DNA from: an uncultured Collinsella sp.
GTDB lineage: Bacteria; Actinomycetota; Coriobacteriia; Coriobacteriales; Coriobacteriaceae
Reading direction: 5' to 3'
Assembly (NCBI GenBank): GCA_902489955.1
Contig: CABUBY010000081.1
Span: 1-7,644, forward strand
DNA length: 7,644 nt
In this document: positions 1-6,623 of the stretch, in pieces
Position numbering within the stretch: the first letter of the stretch is position 1
Layout of the letters: every line of letters begins with the position of its first letter
Notes under the pieces: model-generated
Database searches by the model: none
Seen by the model: the letters and a program-made list of their open reading frames with translations, nothing else
What the model was told of the DNA's origin: nothing
Translations under genes and position numbers: made by a program

Positions 1-2211
1 GCACTCGGCGACCGCCACGACCGGATATTCCAGACCCTTGGAGGCATGCACCGTCATGATGCGCACCGCGCCGTCGCCTTCCTCGTTGAGGGCACCCGGG
101 GCTTCCTTGCCCGCCAAGAAGCGGTCAAAGGCCAGCGCGATGGAACGCGGCGAGTTGCCGAACTCGGCCTCAGCCTCAGCCACGGCGTCGAGCGCCTTGA
201 GCACGTTGGCGGCAATGGCCTTGCCCTCGGGGCCGCGCTGCGCAAGACGCACGAACCAGCCGGAGGCATTGACCACGTCGTGCGCGATGGCGGCGAACGA
301 ATCGCGGCCCACGCGACGGAGCGCATACCGCAGCACCTCGCGGGCGCGCGTCACAAGAGGCAAGTCTTGCAAACCCGGCACGTCGAAATCGCTCATGATG
401 CCCATGTCGATATTCCGGCGCGAGGTCTCCCCTGTCTCGCTATCGAGCTTGGTCGCCAGCGCCAGGAACTCCTGGGCGCCGAGTGCAAACATCGGCGAGG
501 CCAGCAGTGGCATAAGACCCTGCGCCGTATCGGCCGGATTGGAGAGTGCACAAACCAGGGCGCGCACCGTCTGCACCTCAGCAGCTTGGGCAAAGACCGA
601 GCCGCCCGCTATGACGCAGTCGAGCCCCTGATCGCGGAAGGCCTGGGCATAGACGTCGGCGTTGGTCATGCGGCCCAGCAGCAGTACCATGCCGCCCTGG
701 GGCTGGCCGGCATCGGCAAGCGCGCGGAAGCGCTCGGCGATCGCACGAGCCTTGGCCTGTGTGCGCTCCTGCGTACTGCCGCCGGCAACAAAGAGGGCTT
801 GGCGACGCGAGGCGTCTGCCACCAGCGTGTCCTTGCGGCCGTCGCTCGCCTCAAGATCCAAAAAGCCCTGCATCAGGCCGCCGTCATCGCCGTCGAAGAC
901 GCGTGCCACGTAACGCAGCACCTCGTCATGGCTGCGGAAGTTGCGCACGAGCTTGACGAGCTCGCCGGCAGGGGCGTCGGCCACGGCAGTCGCCTCGGGC
1001 ACGGCAGACGAGCCCACCTTGCGCTCCTGGCGACGGAACACCTCGACCTCGGCGCCGCGGAAGCGGTAGATCGACTGTTGTGCATCGCCCACGGTGCACA
1101 GCGCGCGCTCCCCCGCACCCGTCAGGTAACGGATCAGATCGACCTGCATCTGATCGGTATCCTGAAACTCATCGATCATGACCATCTTAAAGCGGTCCTC
1201 GTACGCAGCACGGATGGCAGGGTAATCGCGCAACGCCTCGTAAGCCATACGCAGCAGGTCGTTATTATCGAGGGCGGACTGGGCGGCCTTCAGCGCGCGA
1301 TACTCGGCCTCTACAGAGCGGGCCAAGCCCACTAGCGCATCGAGCGCGGGGCCACCGCAGGCAAGCACGATATTGATAAACGCATCGGCGGCCTCGGCCT
1401 TGAGCAGCTCGACCTGCTCCTTAGGGAATGCCTTGCTCGCGCGCGGCATGGTGCACGACATCATGAGTCGCGCCGCATCGGCCATGGTCTTGCCGCTCGC
1501 CTCGAACGCGTCGATGGCATCGAGCGCCGCCTGCGCCTTCTCGGTCGAGGCCTTGCTCGCACCCAGCGCCGCGCGATAGGCATCGGCGAGTGCCGAGGTA
1601 TCGGCCTGGCCGCGCGCCACGCGCACGTCGTCCATACCGCCCGGCAACTGGCTCGACAGCTCCAGCAGGTCGCGCACCAGACCCTTGATGGTCGTACCGC
1701 CGCCAAAGGAACCGCCCTCGCCCGCCATGGGATACCAGGCATAGAGGGCCTTGAGCGATGCCGCGAGCTCGGGGGCGGCATCGGGTGGCGTCGCGCGACC
1801 CAGCACATGCTCAACAGCCTGATCCATGAGCTCGTCGGTATCGGTGAGCACCGTGAACTCGGGGTCGATGCCCAGCTCCAGCGCGTGCGCGCGCAGGATA
1901 CGCGAGCACATGCCGTGAATGGTCGAAATCCACGCGTCGTCGACGGCCAGTGCTTCCTCGTCCATGCCCTCGTCGATAAGCGCACGGCGCACGCGGTCGC
2001 GAATCTCGGCCGCGGCATCTTTGGTAAAGGTAATGGCGAGCACCTGGTCCAAATGCTCAACGAACGGACCGGATTCGGACGAGAGCGCGTAGACGATACG
2101 GCGCGTGAGGGTAAAGGTCTTGCCCGAACCGGCGCCCGCCGAGACAAACAGCGGACGGTCGAGCGTTTTGACAATCTGCAGCTGTTGCGGCATCAAGGTC
2201 GAAAGATCCAT
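1..2211 (-). CDS. addA: AddA-type UvrD/REP superfamily 1 helicase (C-terminus beyond the window)
   Basis: This is the ATP-dependent motor subunit expected to unwind broken DNA ends for recombinational repair with the AddB-like product encoded just upstream. The first 737 codons are visible, with no stop before the left edge. Motifs in order are: a Q-motif-like MPQQLQIV (7-14), Walker A AGAGSGKT (25-32, Lys31), motif Ia ITFTKDAAAEI (60-70), an STIHGMC stretch near residue 97, Walker B IDEFQDTD (Asp347-Glu348), motif III GDAQQSIYRFRGA (375-387), motif IV NFRS (424-427) and motif V TVHASKGLEYP (720-730). The order and the TVHASKGLE form are typical of AddA/RecB-like enzymes. The ATG was chosen because AGGAGG (2229-2224) precedes it by about 12 nt and it lies 3 nt after the upstream stop. 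Motif VI and any RecB-type nuclease domain would lie outside the window, so AddA cannot be separated with certainty from a nuclease-less UvrD relative. The operon with an AddB-like gene favours AddA/RexA. Confidence 0.87.
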   Translation of the reverse strand, partial: MDLSTLMPQQLQIVKTLDRPLFVSAGAGSGKTFTLTRRIVYALSSESGPFVEHLDQVLAITFTKDAAAEIRDRVRRALIDEGMDEEALAVDDAWISTIHGMCSRILRAHALELGIDPEFTVLTDTDELMDQAVEHVLGRATPPDAAPELAASLKALYAWYPMAGEGGSFGGGTTIKGLVRDLLELSSQLPGGMDDVRVARGQADTSALADAYRAALGASKASTEKAQAALDAIDAFEASGKTMADAARLMMSCTMPRASKAFPKEQVELLKAEAADAFINIVLACGGPALDALVGLARSVEAEYRALKAAQSALDNNDLLRMAYEALRDYPAIRAAYEDRFKMVMIDEFQDTDQMQVDLIRYLTGAGERALCTVGDAQQSIYRFRGAEVEVFRRQERKVGSSAVPEATAVADAPAGELVKLVRNFRSHDEVLRYVARVFDGDDGGLMQGFLDLEASDGRKDTLVADASRRQALFVAGGSTQERTQAKARAIAERFRALADAGQPQGGMVLLLGRMTNADVYAQAFRDQGLDCVIAGGSVFAQAAEVQTVRALVCALSNPADTAQGLMPLLASPMFALGAQEFLALATKLDSETGETSRRNIDMGIMSDFDVPGLQDLPLVTRAREVLRYALRRVGRDSFAAIAHDVVNASGWFVRLAQRGPEGKAIAANVLKALDAVAEAEAEFGNSPRSIALAFDRFLAGKEAPGALNEEGDGAVRIMTVHASKGLEYPVVAVAEC

Positions 2212-2214
2212 GGT

Positions 2215-5200
2215 CTACACGTCCCTCCTTGCAAACGTTCCTTCGTGGTTATACGAGCAGCGGCCATGCGCGGCCTGTGTCGACGCCGGGTCGACAGCAG
2301 CGACGTTGCCCGCCTCGAGTTCGCGCAAGCGCTCGGCGATGCCGGCCTCCACGCGATCGAGCAGCGCATCGAAGTCCATGTTGCCGCCCTCACCGGGAAA
2401 GCCCTTCTTAAGCCCCGGGATGCGGCCGTCACCACGCTCTTCCTCGAGCAACTCGGCACTCGCCGCGCCGCGCAGCGCGGGCTTGCCGCCCTTGGTCGAA
2501 AAATAGAGCGCCGCACGGGTATCCAGATCCAGCGCCCGGCGCATGGCCTGCGCATAGATAAGCGTCTGGGTATGGGGCGGCAGCCACCGCGGGTCATCGA
2601 TGGCGGCCTCGCCCGATTCCTTGTCGCGCTCCGTGGGGTCGGCGAGTTTAAACTCCTCAACGCCCGTGCGGTGCTTGTAGTCGATCACGACGGCGCGGTT
2701 TTCGGCATCCACGTCCACACGGTCGATGCGTCCGCCGAGCGGCCAGCCGGCATACTCGACCTTGAGGTCGTTGAAAGCAAACTCCAGGTAGCGCGGAGCA
2801 AAAGGAGTCAGCGCCTCGGCTTCATAGGCAAGCACGCCCTCCAGCTGCGGCAGAATCTCGGCCACCTGGCGCTCCTCTACCGGAGAGAGCGGCACAAGCG
2901 GACCCTCGTTGCCACGCTTGGAGGCATGCTCGGCCAAGGTCTCGTCAAAGACCTCGCGCAGCAGCTCCTGAGCACGCGGCAGGTTCTCGGGCGTCACGCG
3001 CTCCATGCCCTCCTGGGGCAGACGGGCGTGCAGGTGCTCCAGCACGTCATGGACAAAGTTGCCCTTCTCCATGTTGCCAAAGCCCGCGTCGATCGACTGG
3101 GGCTTAACGCGATACGACACGAACCAGCACAGTGGGCAGGTAGAATAGGCCTCGATTTGCGAGGCGGACGTCAGACGCGGCACGAGCGGCGCGTCCTCGC
3201 CCTCGCCATCGCGACGGCGCAGGACCAGATACGGAATGGCTTCATCGCTCAGATGCTGAGGAGCTTCGCAGGTCACGCGCTCGCGTCTAAGACCTTCGCC
3301 TGCCGCGGGATCAAAGTCGGCGATGATATCGCCCTCGCCCACGCGCATGGGCTTGGCAGCGCCAGCGGCCCCGGCATGTGCCCACAGCTCGGTCCATACG
3401 GCTGCCGGGTAGCACTCGCGCGCTTGGCGATCATGTGTCACGCGGGCAAGCGCAACCGGGCCGCGCGTCGCCTGCATCGCGTGGCCAAAACGCACGCGCA
3501 GCAAGGCCGCGGGCTCAAGCGTCACGCCCTCGCGACCAAGGCTCGCCGTCAGCGTAGCCAGCGGTCCCTCCTCGTGCGAGAGTGGATAGCTGTCCAGATC
3601 GACATCGGCAAACAGCACGGCATCGTAGCTGCCGGGGCGCAGAGCCGCCGCGTCGGCAAGCGAAGCAAAACGAACCTGAGCACGTGGCGCACGGTCAACC
3701 TCGTGGGTCTCGTAATCGTAGGCGGCGCTGCGCTTGTCCACCTTGGTGCGAATGCCATCGAGCACGGACACGGTCGCGGCCTGCGACACATCGAGCGCGC
3801 GGGCGCCATTCATAAGGATGTCGATGGCGTGGCGCAGCAGGGCCGCCTCCGCCTGGCGACGGGCTTGACCATCCAAGCCGCCCAGCAAACGATCGGGCAA
3901 CGCCTCGACAACGGCAAGCATGGCCTTGAGCGCCGTCACGGGTTTGTCGCGCCACAGCGCCTGAAACACGTCCGAGACCACGCATGGCACGTTCTTAAAC
4001 CAGTTCTCGTCGCTCGCCGCCTTGCGCGCGCCCCTCACCTGGCCTTGGACGCTCTGCAGCAGGCTCTTAACGCCCGCGGTAGTCTTGCTGCGCGAGAGAC
4101 GCATATTCTTGTCGAACGTGCGCGCGCTGGCGGCGTCGGCACCCGAAAGCGGGCTGTAGATCCAGTCGGTAAGCTCCGGAGCGGGCCACCACTCGGTCTT
4201 GGAAGCGGTGCCCTCGTCGGCGGCTTTCATACGCTCGATCAGGTTGGCGAGCGCCGTAAACTGCCTGCCCGCGATGGACTGGGAAAACGCCGTGAACTCA
4301 GCCGTCTCGGCCGCAATGTGACGCGCCGCCAAACGGGCAGCGAGCTCGCCGAACAGCTGGGGCGCCCGGGCAGAAACCACGAGCACGCGCACGGGGTCGG
4401 CGGGCGTTGCAGTAGCTTTATCGGCCTTGGACTCCTTGTGCGCTTTCACCAACTTATCGATGGCGTCCGCATAGACATGAGCACGGGCATGGGGGCCAGC
4501 GACCTCAATAAAGGCAGGCTGAGCGGCGGTCCCGCAAGCGGCATCAGACGCGCCGACACCCTCCCCTAGCGGCGCGATCTCAAACAACACATCGCGGGCA
4601 TCAAATGCCGCGGCAAGCTCCTCGCGCATCGCCGCCTGCTCGCGGGCAAGCAGCACGACGACCTCTCCCCCATTGTTCGCCACGGCAGTCAGCAGCTCGA
4701 GCAGACCGTGCGTAAACGACGTGATACCGCGCACGCATACGGCGCGAGTGCACGCCGGCAGGCTATCGGCCAGGGCACCGGCCATAATGTCAGCTGCCTC
4801 GCAGGGCTCGACCATATCTCGACGGTCCAAACCGCCCGCATAGACACGCAAAAGCTCGAACACACGAGCCTCGGCATCGCTTTTTGGCTCAGGCTGGCAG
4901 TTGTCGCCACGGCATCGTTCGGCACCCGTCCCCGCAACGCCCGGCAACACGTCGCGGGCCATGCGCGCGAGCATGCGCACTGTGCCCTGGCTGCGCGAAA
5001 GTGGCTGCAGGTCGGCATCGTCGAGACGCGTGACCATGTCCGAGAACAGCATCTGGCGCTGCAGGTTGTCGACGAAACCGCGCCCGTCGCCCAAAAGCTC
5101 CCAAAGCGAGCGAAACCACGATGTAGGCGTCTTGTAGTCAATACCCAGCGAAATCCCGGCTTCCGCCGCATCATGACGGCACAGGTCGAGCTCGGCAAAC

Positions 5201-5313
5201 GTAGGTGCCAGCAGCACGGCACGTCCGTGGCAGTCAACAAGGTCGGCAAGCAACGCCGACTCGGCATCACTCAAATCCGTGCCGGCATTGGTGGTATAGA
5301 TTCGAACAGGCAT
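2215..5313 (-). CDS. addB: AddB/RexB-type exonuclease subunit with PD-(D/E)XK nuclease domain
   Basis: This 1032-residue protein is the expected partner of the AddA-type helicase, acting on double-strand breaks in the cytoplasm. Its C-terminal third is a RecB-like nuclease: LTSASQIEAYSTCP (714-727), GNFVHDVLEHL with His755, GGRIDRVDVD with Asp864, VVIDYKHR with Asp878 and Lys880, and QTLIY with Gln916 and Tyr920. These are the metal-binding and catalytic residues of that fold. The first two thirds look like a worn superfamily 1 helicase: GRAVLLAPTFAELDL near residue 30 sits where Walker A would be but has no GxGKT, and VRFASLADAAAL (547-558) followed by YDAVLFADVDLDSYPL resembles motif V of AddB proteins. 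Lack of Walker A matches RexB more than Bacillus AddB (about 1166 residues). The cysteines that hold the Fe-S cluster in AddB are mostly missing here. The ATG start is preceded by GGAGG only 3 nt away, and I saw no better start. It is first in an operon with the helicase gene. Confidence 0.85.
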   Translation of the reverse strand: MPVRIYTTNAGTDLSDAESALLADLVDCHGRAVLLAPTFAELDLCRHDAAEAGISLGIDYKTPTSWFRSLWELLGDGRGFVDNLQRQMLFSDMVTRLDDADLQPLSRSQGTVRMLARMARDVLPGVAGTGAERCRGDNCQPEPKSDAEARVFELLRVYAGGLDRRDMVEPCEAADIMAGALADSLPACTRAVCVRGITSFTHGLLELLTAVANNGGEVVVLLAREQAAMREELAAAFDARDVLFEIAPLGEGVGASDAACGTAAQPAFIEVAGPHARAHVYADAIDKLVKAHKESKADKATATPADPVRVLVVSARAPQLFGELAARLAARHIAAETAEFTAFSQSIAGRQFTALANLIERMKAADEGTASKTEWWPAPELTDWIYSPLSGADAASARTFDKNMRLSRSKTTAGVKSLLQSVQGQVRGARKAASDENWFKNVPCVVSDVFQALWRDKPVTALKAMLAVVEALPDRLLGGLDGQARRQAEAALLRHAIDILMNGARALDVSQAATVSVLDGIRTKVDKRSAAYDYETHEVDRAPRAQVRFASLADAAALRPGSYDAVLFADVDLDSYPLSHEEGPLATLTASLGREGVTLEPAALLRVRFGHAMQATRGPVALARVTHDRQARECYPAAVWTELWAHAGAAGAAKPMRVGEGDIIADFDPAAGEGLRRERVTCEAPQHLSDEAIPYLVLRRRDGEGEDAPLVPRLTSASQIEAYSTCPLCWFVSYRVKPQSIDAGFGNMEKGNFVHDVLEHLHARLPQEGMERVTPENLPRAQELLREVFDETLAEHASKRGNEGPLVPLSPVEERQVAEILPQLEGVLAYEAEALTPFAPRYLEFAFNDLKVEYAGWPLGGRIDRVDVDAENRAVVIDYKHRTGVEEFKLADPTERDKESGEAAIDDPRWLPPHTQTLIYAQAMRRALDLDTRAALYFSTKGGKPALRGAASAELLEEERGDGRIPGLKKGFPGEGGNMDFDALLDRVEAGIAERLRELEAGNVAAVDPASTQAAHGRCSYNHEGTFARRDV
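2224..2229 (-). promoter_or_regulatory. Ribosome binding site of the AddA-type gene, inside the end of addB
   Basis: AGGAGG on the minus strand forms the two consecutive AGG arginine codons (Arg1029-Arg1030) of the AddB-like protein, three codons before its stop. It lies about 12 nt upstream of the helicase ATG at 2211. Because the only good Shine-Dalgarno lies in translated sequence and the genes are 3 nt apart, translation of the two subunits is probably coupled. The coupling is inferred from this layout. Confidence 0.75.
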
Positions 5314-5316
5314 GGT

Positions 5317-5321
5317 CCTCC
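5317..5321 (-). promoter_or_regulatory. Close-set ribosome binding site of the AddB-like gene
   Basis: GGAGG on the minus strand is followed by only ACC before the ATG at 5313. This is shorter than the usual 5-9 nt, but it is the only purine-rich core nearby and the encoded N-terminus (MPVRIYTTNAG) is plausible, so it supports this start. No in-frame ATG, GTG or TTG upstream has a better site. Confidence 0.5.
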
Positions 5322-5337
5322 GCTCAAACTGTTCGCA

Positions 5338-5367
5338 ATAATCAATGCATCCATCCTACCCGCCCAA
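5338..5367 (-). promoter_or_regulatory. Weak candidate promoter for the addB-addA operon
   Basis: On the minus strand TTGGGC (5367-5362), an 18-nt spacer and GATTAT (5343-5338) make a partial sigma-70-type promoter about 25 nt upstream of the AddB-like start. Matches to consensus are modest (TTG in the -35, four of six in the -10). Some promoter is expected in this gap because a terminator lies between the operon and the upstream TrpR-like gene. The exact site is a guess. Confidence 0.25.
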
Positions 5368-5445
5368 GCGGACACATTGCCACCGCAGCTCCATCTTTTG
5401 GTACAAAGCAACCTGACCCCAACGCACCAGCCGATTGCGGGCATA

Positions 5446-5473
5446 TAAAAACCGCCCCCGGAGGAGCGGTTTT
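5446..5473 (-). terminator. Rho-independent terminator after the TrpR-like gene
   Basis: AAAACCGC (5448-5455) pairs with GCGGTTTT (5466-5473) around a G/C-rich 10-nt loop. Read on the minus strand the stem ends in a run of five T followed by ATAT. It starts 23 nt downstream of the TAA at 5499-5497, so it should end the TrpR-like transcript and insulate the addB-addA operon. The A-run on the other side gives it some plus-strand symmetry, but no plus-strand gene lies upstream. Confidence 0.8.
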
Positions 5474-5496
5474 GTACAATTCGTTTTTGGCGCAGC

Positions 5497-5796
5497 TTAT
5501 TCGCCATCCTCCAGTTTAATGAGGATCTTGCGGTAGCCACCGTACTCGCCGTTGAGCGCCTTTGAAACGCGGCTCACCGTAGTGGACGAAGCACCGGTGC
5601 GGGCCTGAACCTCAACATAAGGCTCGCCCTCGTCCAGGTAACGCGCGACCTGCAGACGCTGCGATAGATCGCAAATCTCGCGCGGCGTGCAGATATCGGT
5701 CAAAAACGCTTGGATATCTTTCTCGTCATCCAAAAGACTAAATGCGTGGACCAGCTGCTTGACATCAGGCTTGTCAAACATGTTCTCGATATTCAT
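5497..5796 (-). CDS. YerC/YecD family TrpR-related DNA-binding protein
   Basis: This 99-residue protein matches in length and pattern the YerC/YecD family of TrpR-like proteins: an N-terminal helical region (KQLVHAFSLLDDEKDIQAFLTDI, about 13-35), the family stretch CTPREICDLSQRLQVARYL (36-54), and a helix-turn-helix at about 59-82 containing EVQARTGASSTTVSRVSKAL, followed by GGYRKIL. It is probably a cytoplasmic dimeric transcriptional regulator. The ligand and targets of this family are not well defined, and tryptophan binding should not be assumed. The ATG is supported by GGCGGTGATC just upstream (5807-5798), which pairs with the 16S tail with one mismatch. It is a single-gene unit: its own terminator follows, and its promoter region is shared with the divergent membrane protein gene. 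Confidence 0.88.
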   Translation of the reverse strand: MNIENMFDKPDVKQLVHAFSLLDDEKDIQAFLTDICTPREICDLSQRLQVARYLDEGEPYVEVQARTGASSTTVSRVSKALNGEYGGYRKILIKLEDGE

Positions 5797-5797
5797 C

Positions 5798-5807
5798 GAT
5801 CACCGCC
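5798..5807 (-). promoter_or_regulatory. Extended Shine-Dalgarno of the TrpR-like gene
   Basis: GGCGGTGATC on the minus strand differs at one base from GGAGGTGATC, the full complement of the usual 16S rRNA 3' tail. The GGCGG core sits 6 nt before the ATG at 5796. This long pairing supports the chosen start. Confidence 0.6.
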
Positions 5808-5843
5808 AAACCCGCCAAAAGGCATCGAAGTTGATACTGACAT

Positions 5844-5896
5844 CGGGCATCGTTCGCCCGTTCTATGCAATAGGGCAACGCCTGTGGCTTTTGCCC
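5844..5896. repeat. Two adjacent hairpins in the TrpR-like gene leader
   Basis: CGGGC (5844-5848) pairs with GCCCG (5856-5860) over a 7-nt loop. GGGCAA (5873-5878) pairs with TTGCCC (5891-5896), with an inner GCC/GGC pair at 5880-5882 and 5886-5888. Neither is followed by a T-run, so they are not ordinary terminators. They could be RNA structure in the 5' leader or inverted-repeat protein sites. Confidence 0.45.
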
Positions 5897-5901
5897 GTAG
5901 C

Positions 5902-5932
5902 AGTGTAGCACACCACCAAACTAAAGCGACAA
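5902..5932 (-). promoter_or_regulatory. Candidate promoter for the TrpR-like gene
   Basis: On the minus strand TGCTACACT (5910-5902) is an extended -10 (TGn followed by TACACT). TTGTCG (5932-5927) sits 19 nt further up as a poorly spaced -35. Transcription would start near 5895, giving a leader of about 100 nt that begins at the 5873-5896 hairpin. This is assigned by eye only. Confidence 0.35.
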
Positions 5933-6009
5933 GACTCTCTGCCAGCGGCGCGTTTTTCAGGACGAACGCCGTTTAGAAACCGAATGCGCACGTAAGCTCC
6001 ACGAATATT

Positions 6010-6018
6010 TGAGACAAT
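6010..6018 (+). promoter_or_regulatory. Weak candidate extended -10 for the holin-like gene
   Basis: TGAGACAAT reads as TGn plus a -10-like GACAAT. No matching -35 hexamer is visible at 17 nt. It would give a leader of about 95 nt for the membrane protein gene. It is the most promoter-like sequence in the interval, but the support is thin. Confidence 0.22.
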
Positions 6019-6106
6019 GGGCGCCCAAACACCGCGGCGCGCCCGCGCAACCATCCAGGTCGCCGCCGCAAGCCGCTTCACGCGACGCCAGCAACCCCGG
6101 CGCAAG

Positions 6107-6112
6107 AAAGGA
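6107..6112 (+). promoter_or_regulatory. Ribosome binding site of the holin-like gene
   Basis: AAAGGA lies 8 nt upstream of the ATG at 6121. It decides this start over the later in-frame Met4. Confidence 0.55.
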
Positions 6113-6120
6113 TTCACGCC

Positions 6121-6486
6121 ATGCGCTTTATGCTTAACTGGCTCTTTACCTCGATCGCCATCGCGATCGCCACGTTCCTCGTTCCCGGCATCCAGCCCTT
6201 CGGTTTTGCCGAGGCCTGGGTCTGTTTCGCCTTTGTGGGACTGTTCCTCAACATCGTCGACTCGCTCGTCAAGCCGTTCCTCACGGTTATCTCACTGCCG
6301 CTCACTATTATTACGCTTGGTATTTTTCAGCTCGTAGTCAACAGCTTTATGCTCGAGCTGGCCAGCTACCTGTCGGTCAATCTGCTGGGCGCGGGTATCT
6401 CCATCGCCAGCTTTGGATCGGCCTTTATGGGCAGCATCCTGGTGTCCATCATGCGCAGCATCCTCGATGGCGTCGCCGAGGGCTAG
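6121..6486 (+). CDS. Phage holin family 4 (superfamily 4_2) integral membrane protein
   Basis: This 121-residue protein is very hydrophobic, with four probable membrane helices at about 4-22, 32-49, 53-77 and 97-114. The central block NIVDSLVKPFLTVISLP (44-60) followed by LTIITLGIFQLVVNSF (61-76) is the hallmark of the small membrane proteins grouped as phage_holin_4_2 (the YvlD-like family). Despite the name, most members are chromosomal and not lytic; some are linked to cell-envelope stress. No endolysin, spanin or phage structural gene is nearby, so a lysis role is unlikely here. It appears to be a single-gene transcript, divergent from the TrpR-like gene, and it ends at a strong terminator shared with the Rrf2 gene. 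The family call is firm; the function is unknown. Confidence 0.88.
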   Translation: MRFMLNWLFTSIAIAIATFLVPGIQPFGFAEAWVCFAFVGLFLNIVDSLVKPFLTVISLPLTIITLGIFQLVVNSFMLELASYLSVNLLGAGISIASFGSAFMGSILVSIMRSILDGVAEG

Positions 6487-6523
6487 AACTGTTCAATACG
6501 AACCGTCATATCGACCCAAAACA

Positions 6524-6561
6524 AAGGCCGCCCATCGCAAAAATGGGCGGCCTTCTTATTT
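6524..6561. terminator. Bidirectional Rho-independent terminator between convergent genes
   Basis: A perfect 12-bp stem, AAGGCCGCCCAT (6524-6535) with ATGGGCGGCCTT (6543-6554), encloses a 7-nt loop. On the plus strand CTTATTT follows. On the minus strand the stem is followed by TGTTTTG. It lies 37 nt after the holin-like stop and 63-100 nt after the Rrf2 stop, so it probably serves both converging transcripts. The rest of the gap (6487-6523 and 6562-6623) shows nothing notable. Confidence 0.9.
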
Positions 6562-6623
6562 GCCAAGTCTCAAAGGACGAGAGGATCTACCATTTCTACC
6601 CCGTCCCCAAATGCAGGTGTGGG

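Larger units (their letters stand above)
5797..6120. other. 324-bp divergent intergenic region between TrpR-like and holin-like genes
   Basis: No convincing gene was seen here. The left half (5797-5910) is the likely leader of the TrpR-like gene. It holds two hairpins (5844-5860 and 5873-5896) and a candidate extended -10 promoter on the minus strand (5910-5902). The right half (6010-6120) is the likely leader of the holin-like gene. It is very GC-rich, contains GGGCGC (6019-6024), which could pair with GCGCCC (6039-6044), and ends in a ribosome binding site at 6107-6112. Reading frames that cross the region lack ribosome binding sites and family-like sequence. Confidence 0.55.

Noticed and set aside
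46..1335. Plus-strand open frame of about 430 codons opposite the helicase
   Set aside because: It is the complement of the AddA frame, has no ribosome binding site and no recognisable domain.
1807..4569. Long open frame on the plus strand (about 920 codons) opposite addA/addB
   Set aside because: Its translation is low-complexity, Arg/His/Gly/Leu-rich and resembles no family. It is the antisense shadow of GC-rich genes whose sense frames carry complete helicase and nuclease motifs, and it spans the junction of two real genes.
2215..5313. Reading the PD-(D/E)XK protein as Cas4 or part of a CRISPR or defence system
   Set aside because: Its size, N-terminal helicase-like part and operon with an AddA-type helicase fit AddB/RexB. 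No cas genes or repeats are present.
4708..5448. Plus-strand frame running from antisense addB into the intergenic region
   Set aside because: It is mostly antisense to addB, has no ribosome binding site, and ends at the terminator without family-like sequence.
5863..6117. Basic 84-codon minus-strand frame in the divergent intergenic region
   Set aside because: It begins with GTG, lacks a ribosome binding site, is arginine-rich as expected from random GC-rich sequence, and overlaps likely leaders and promoters.
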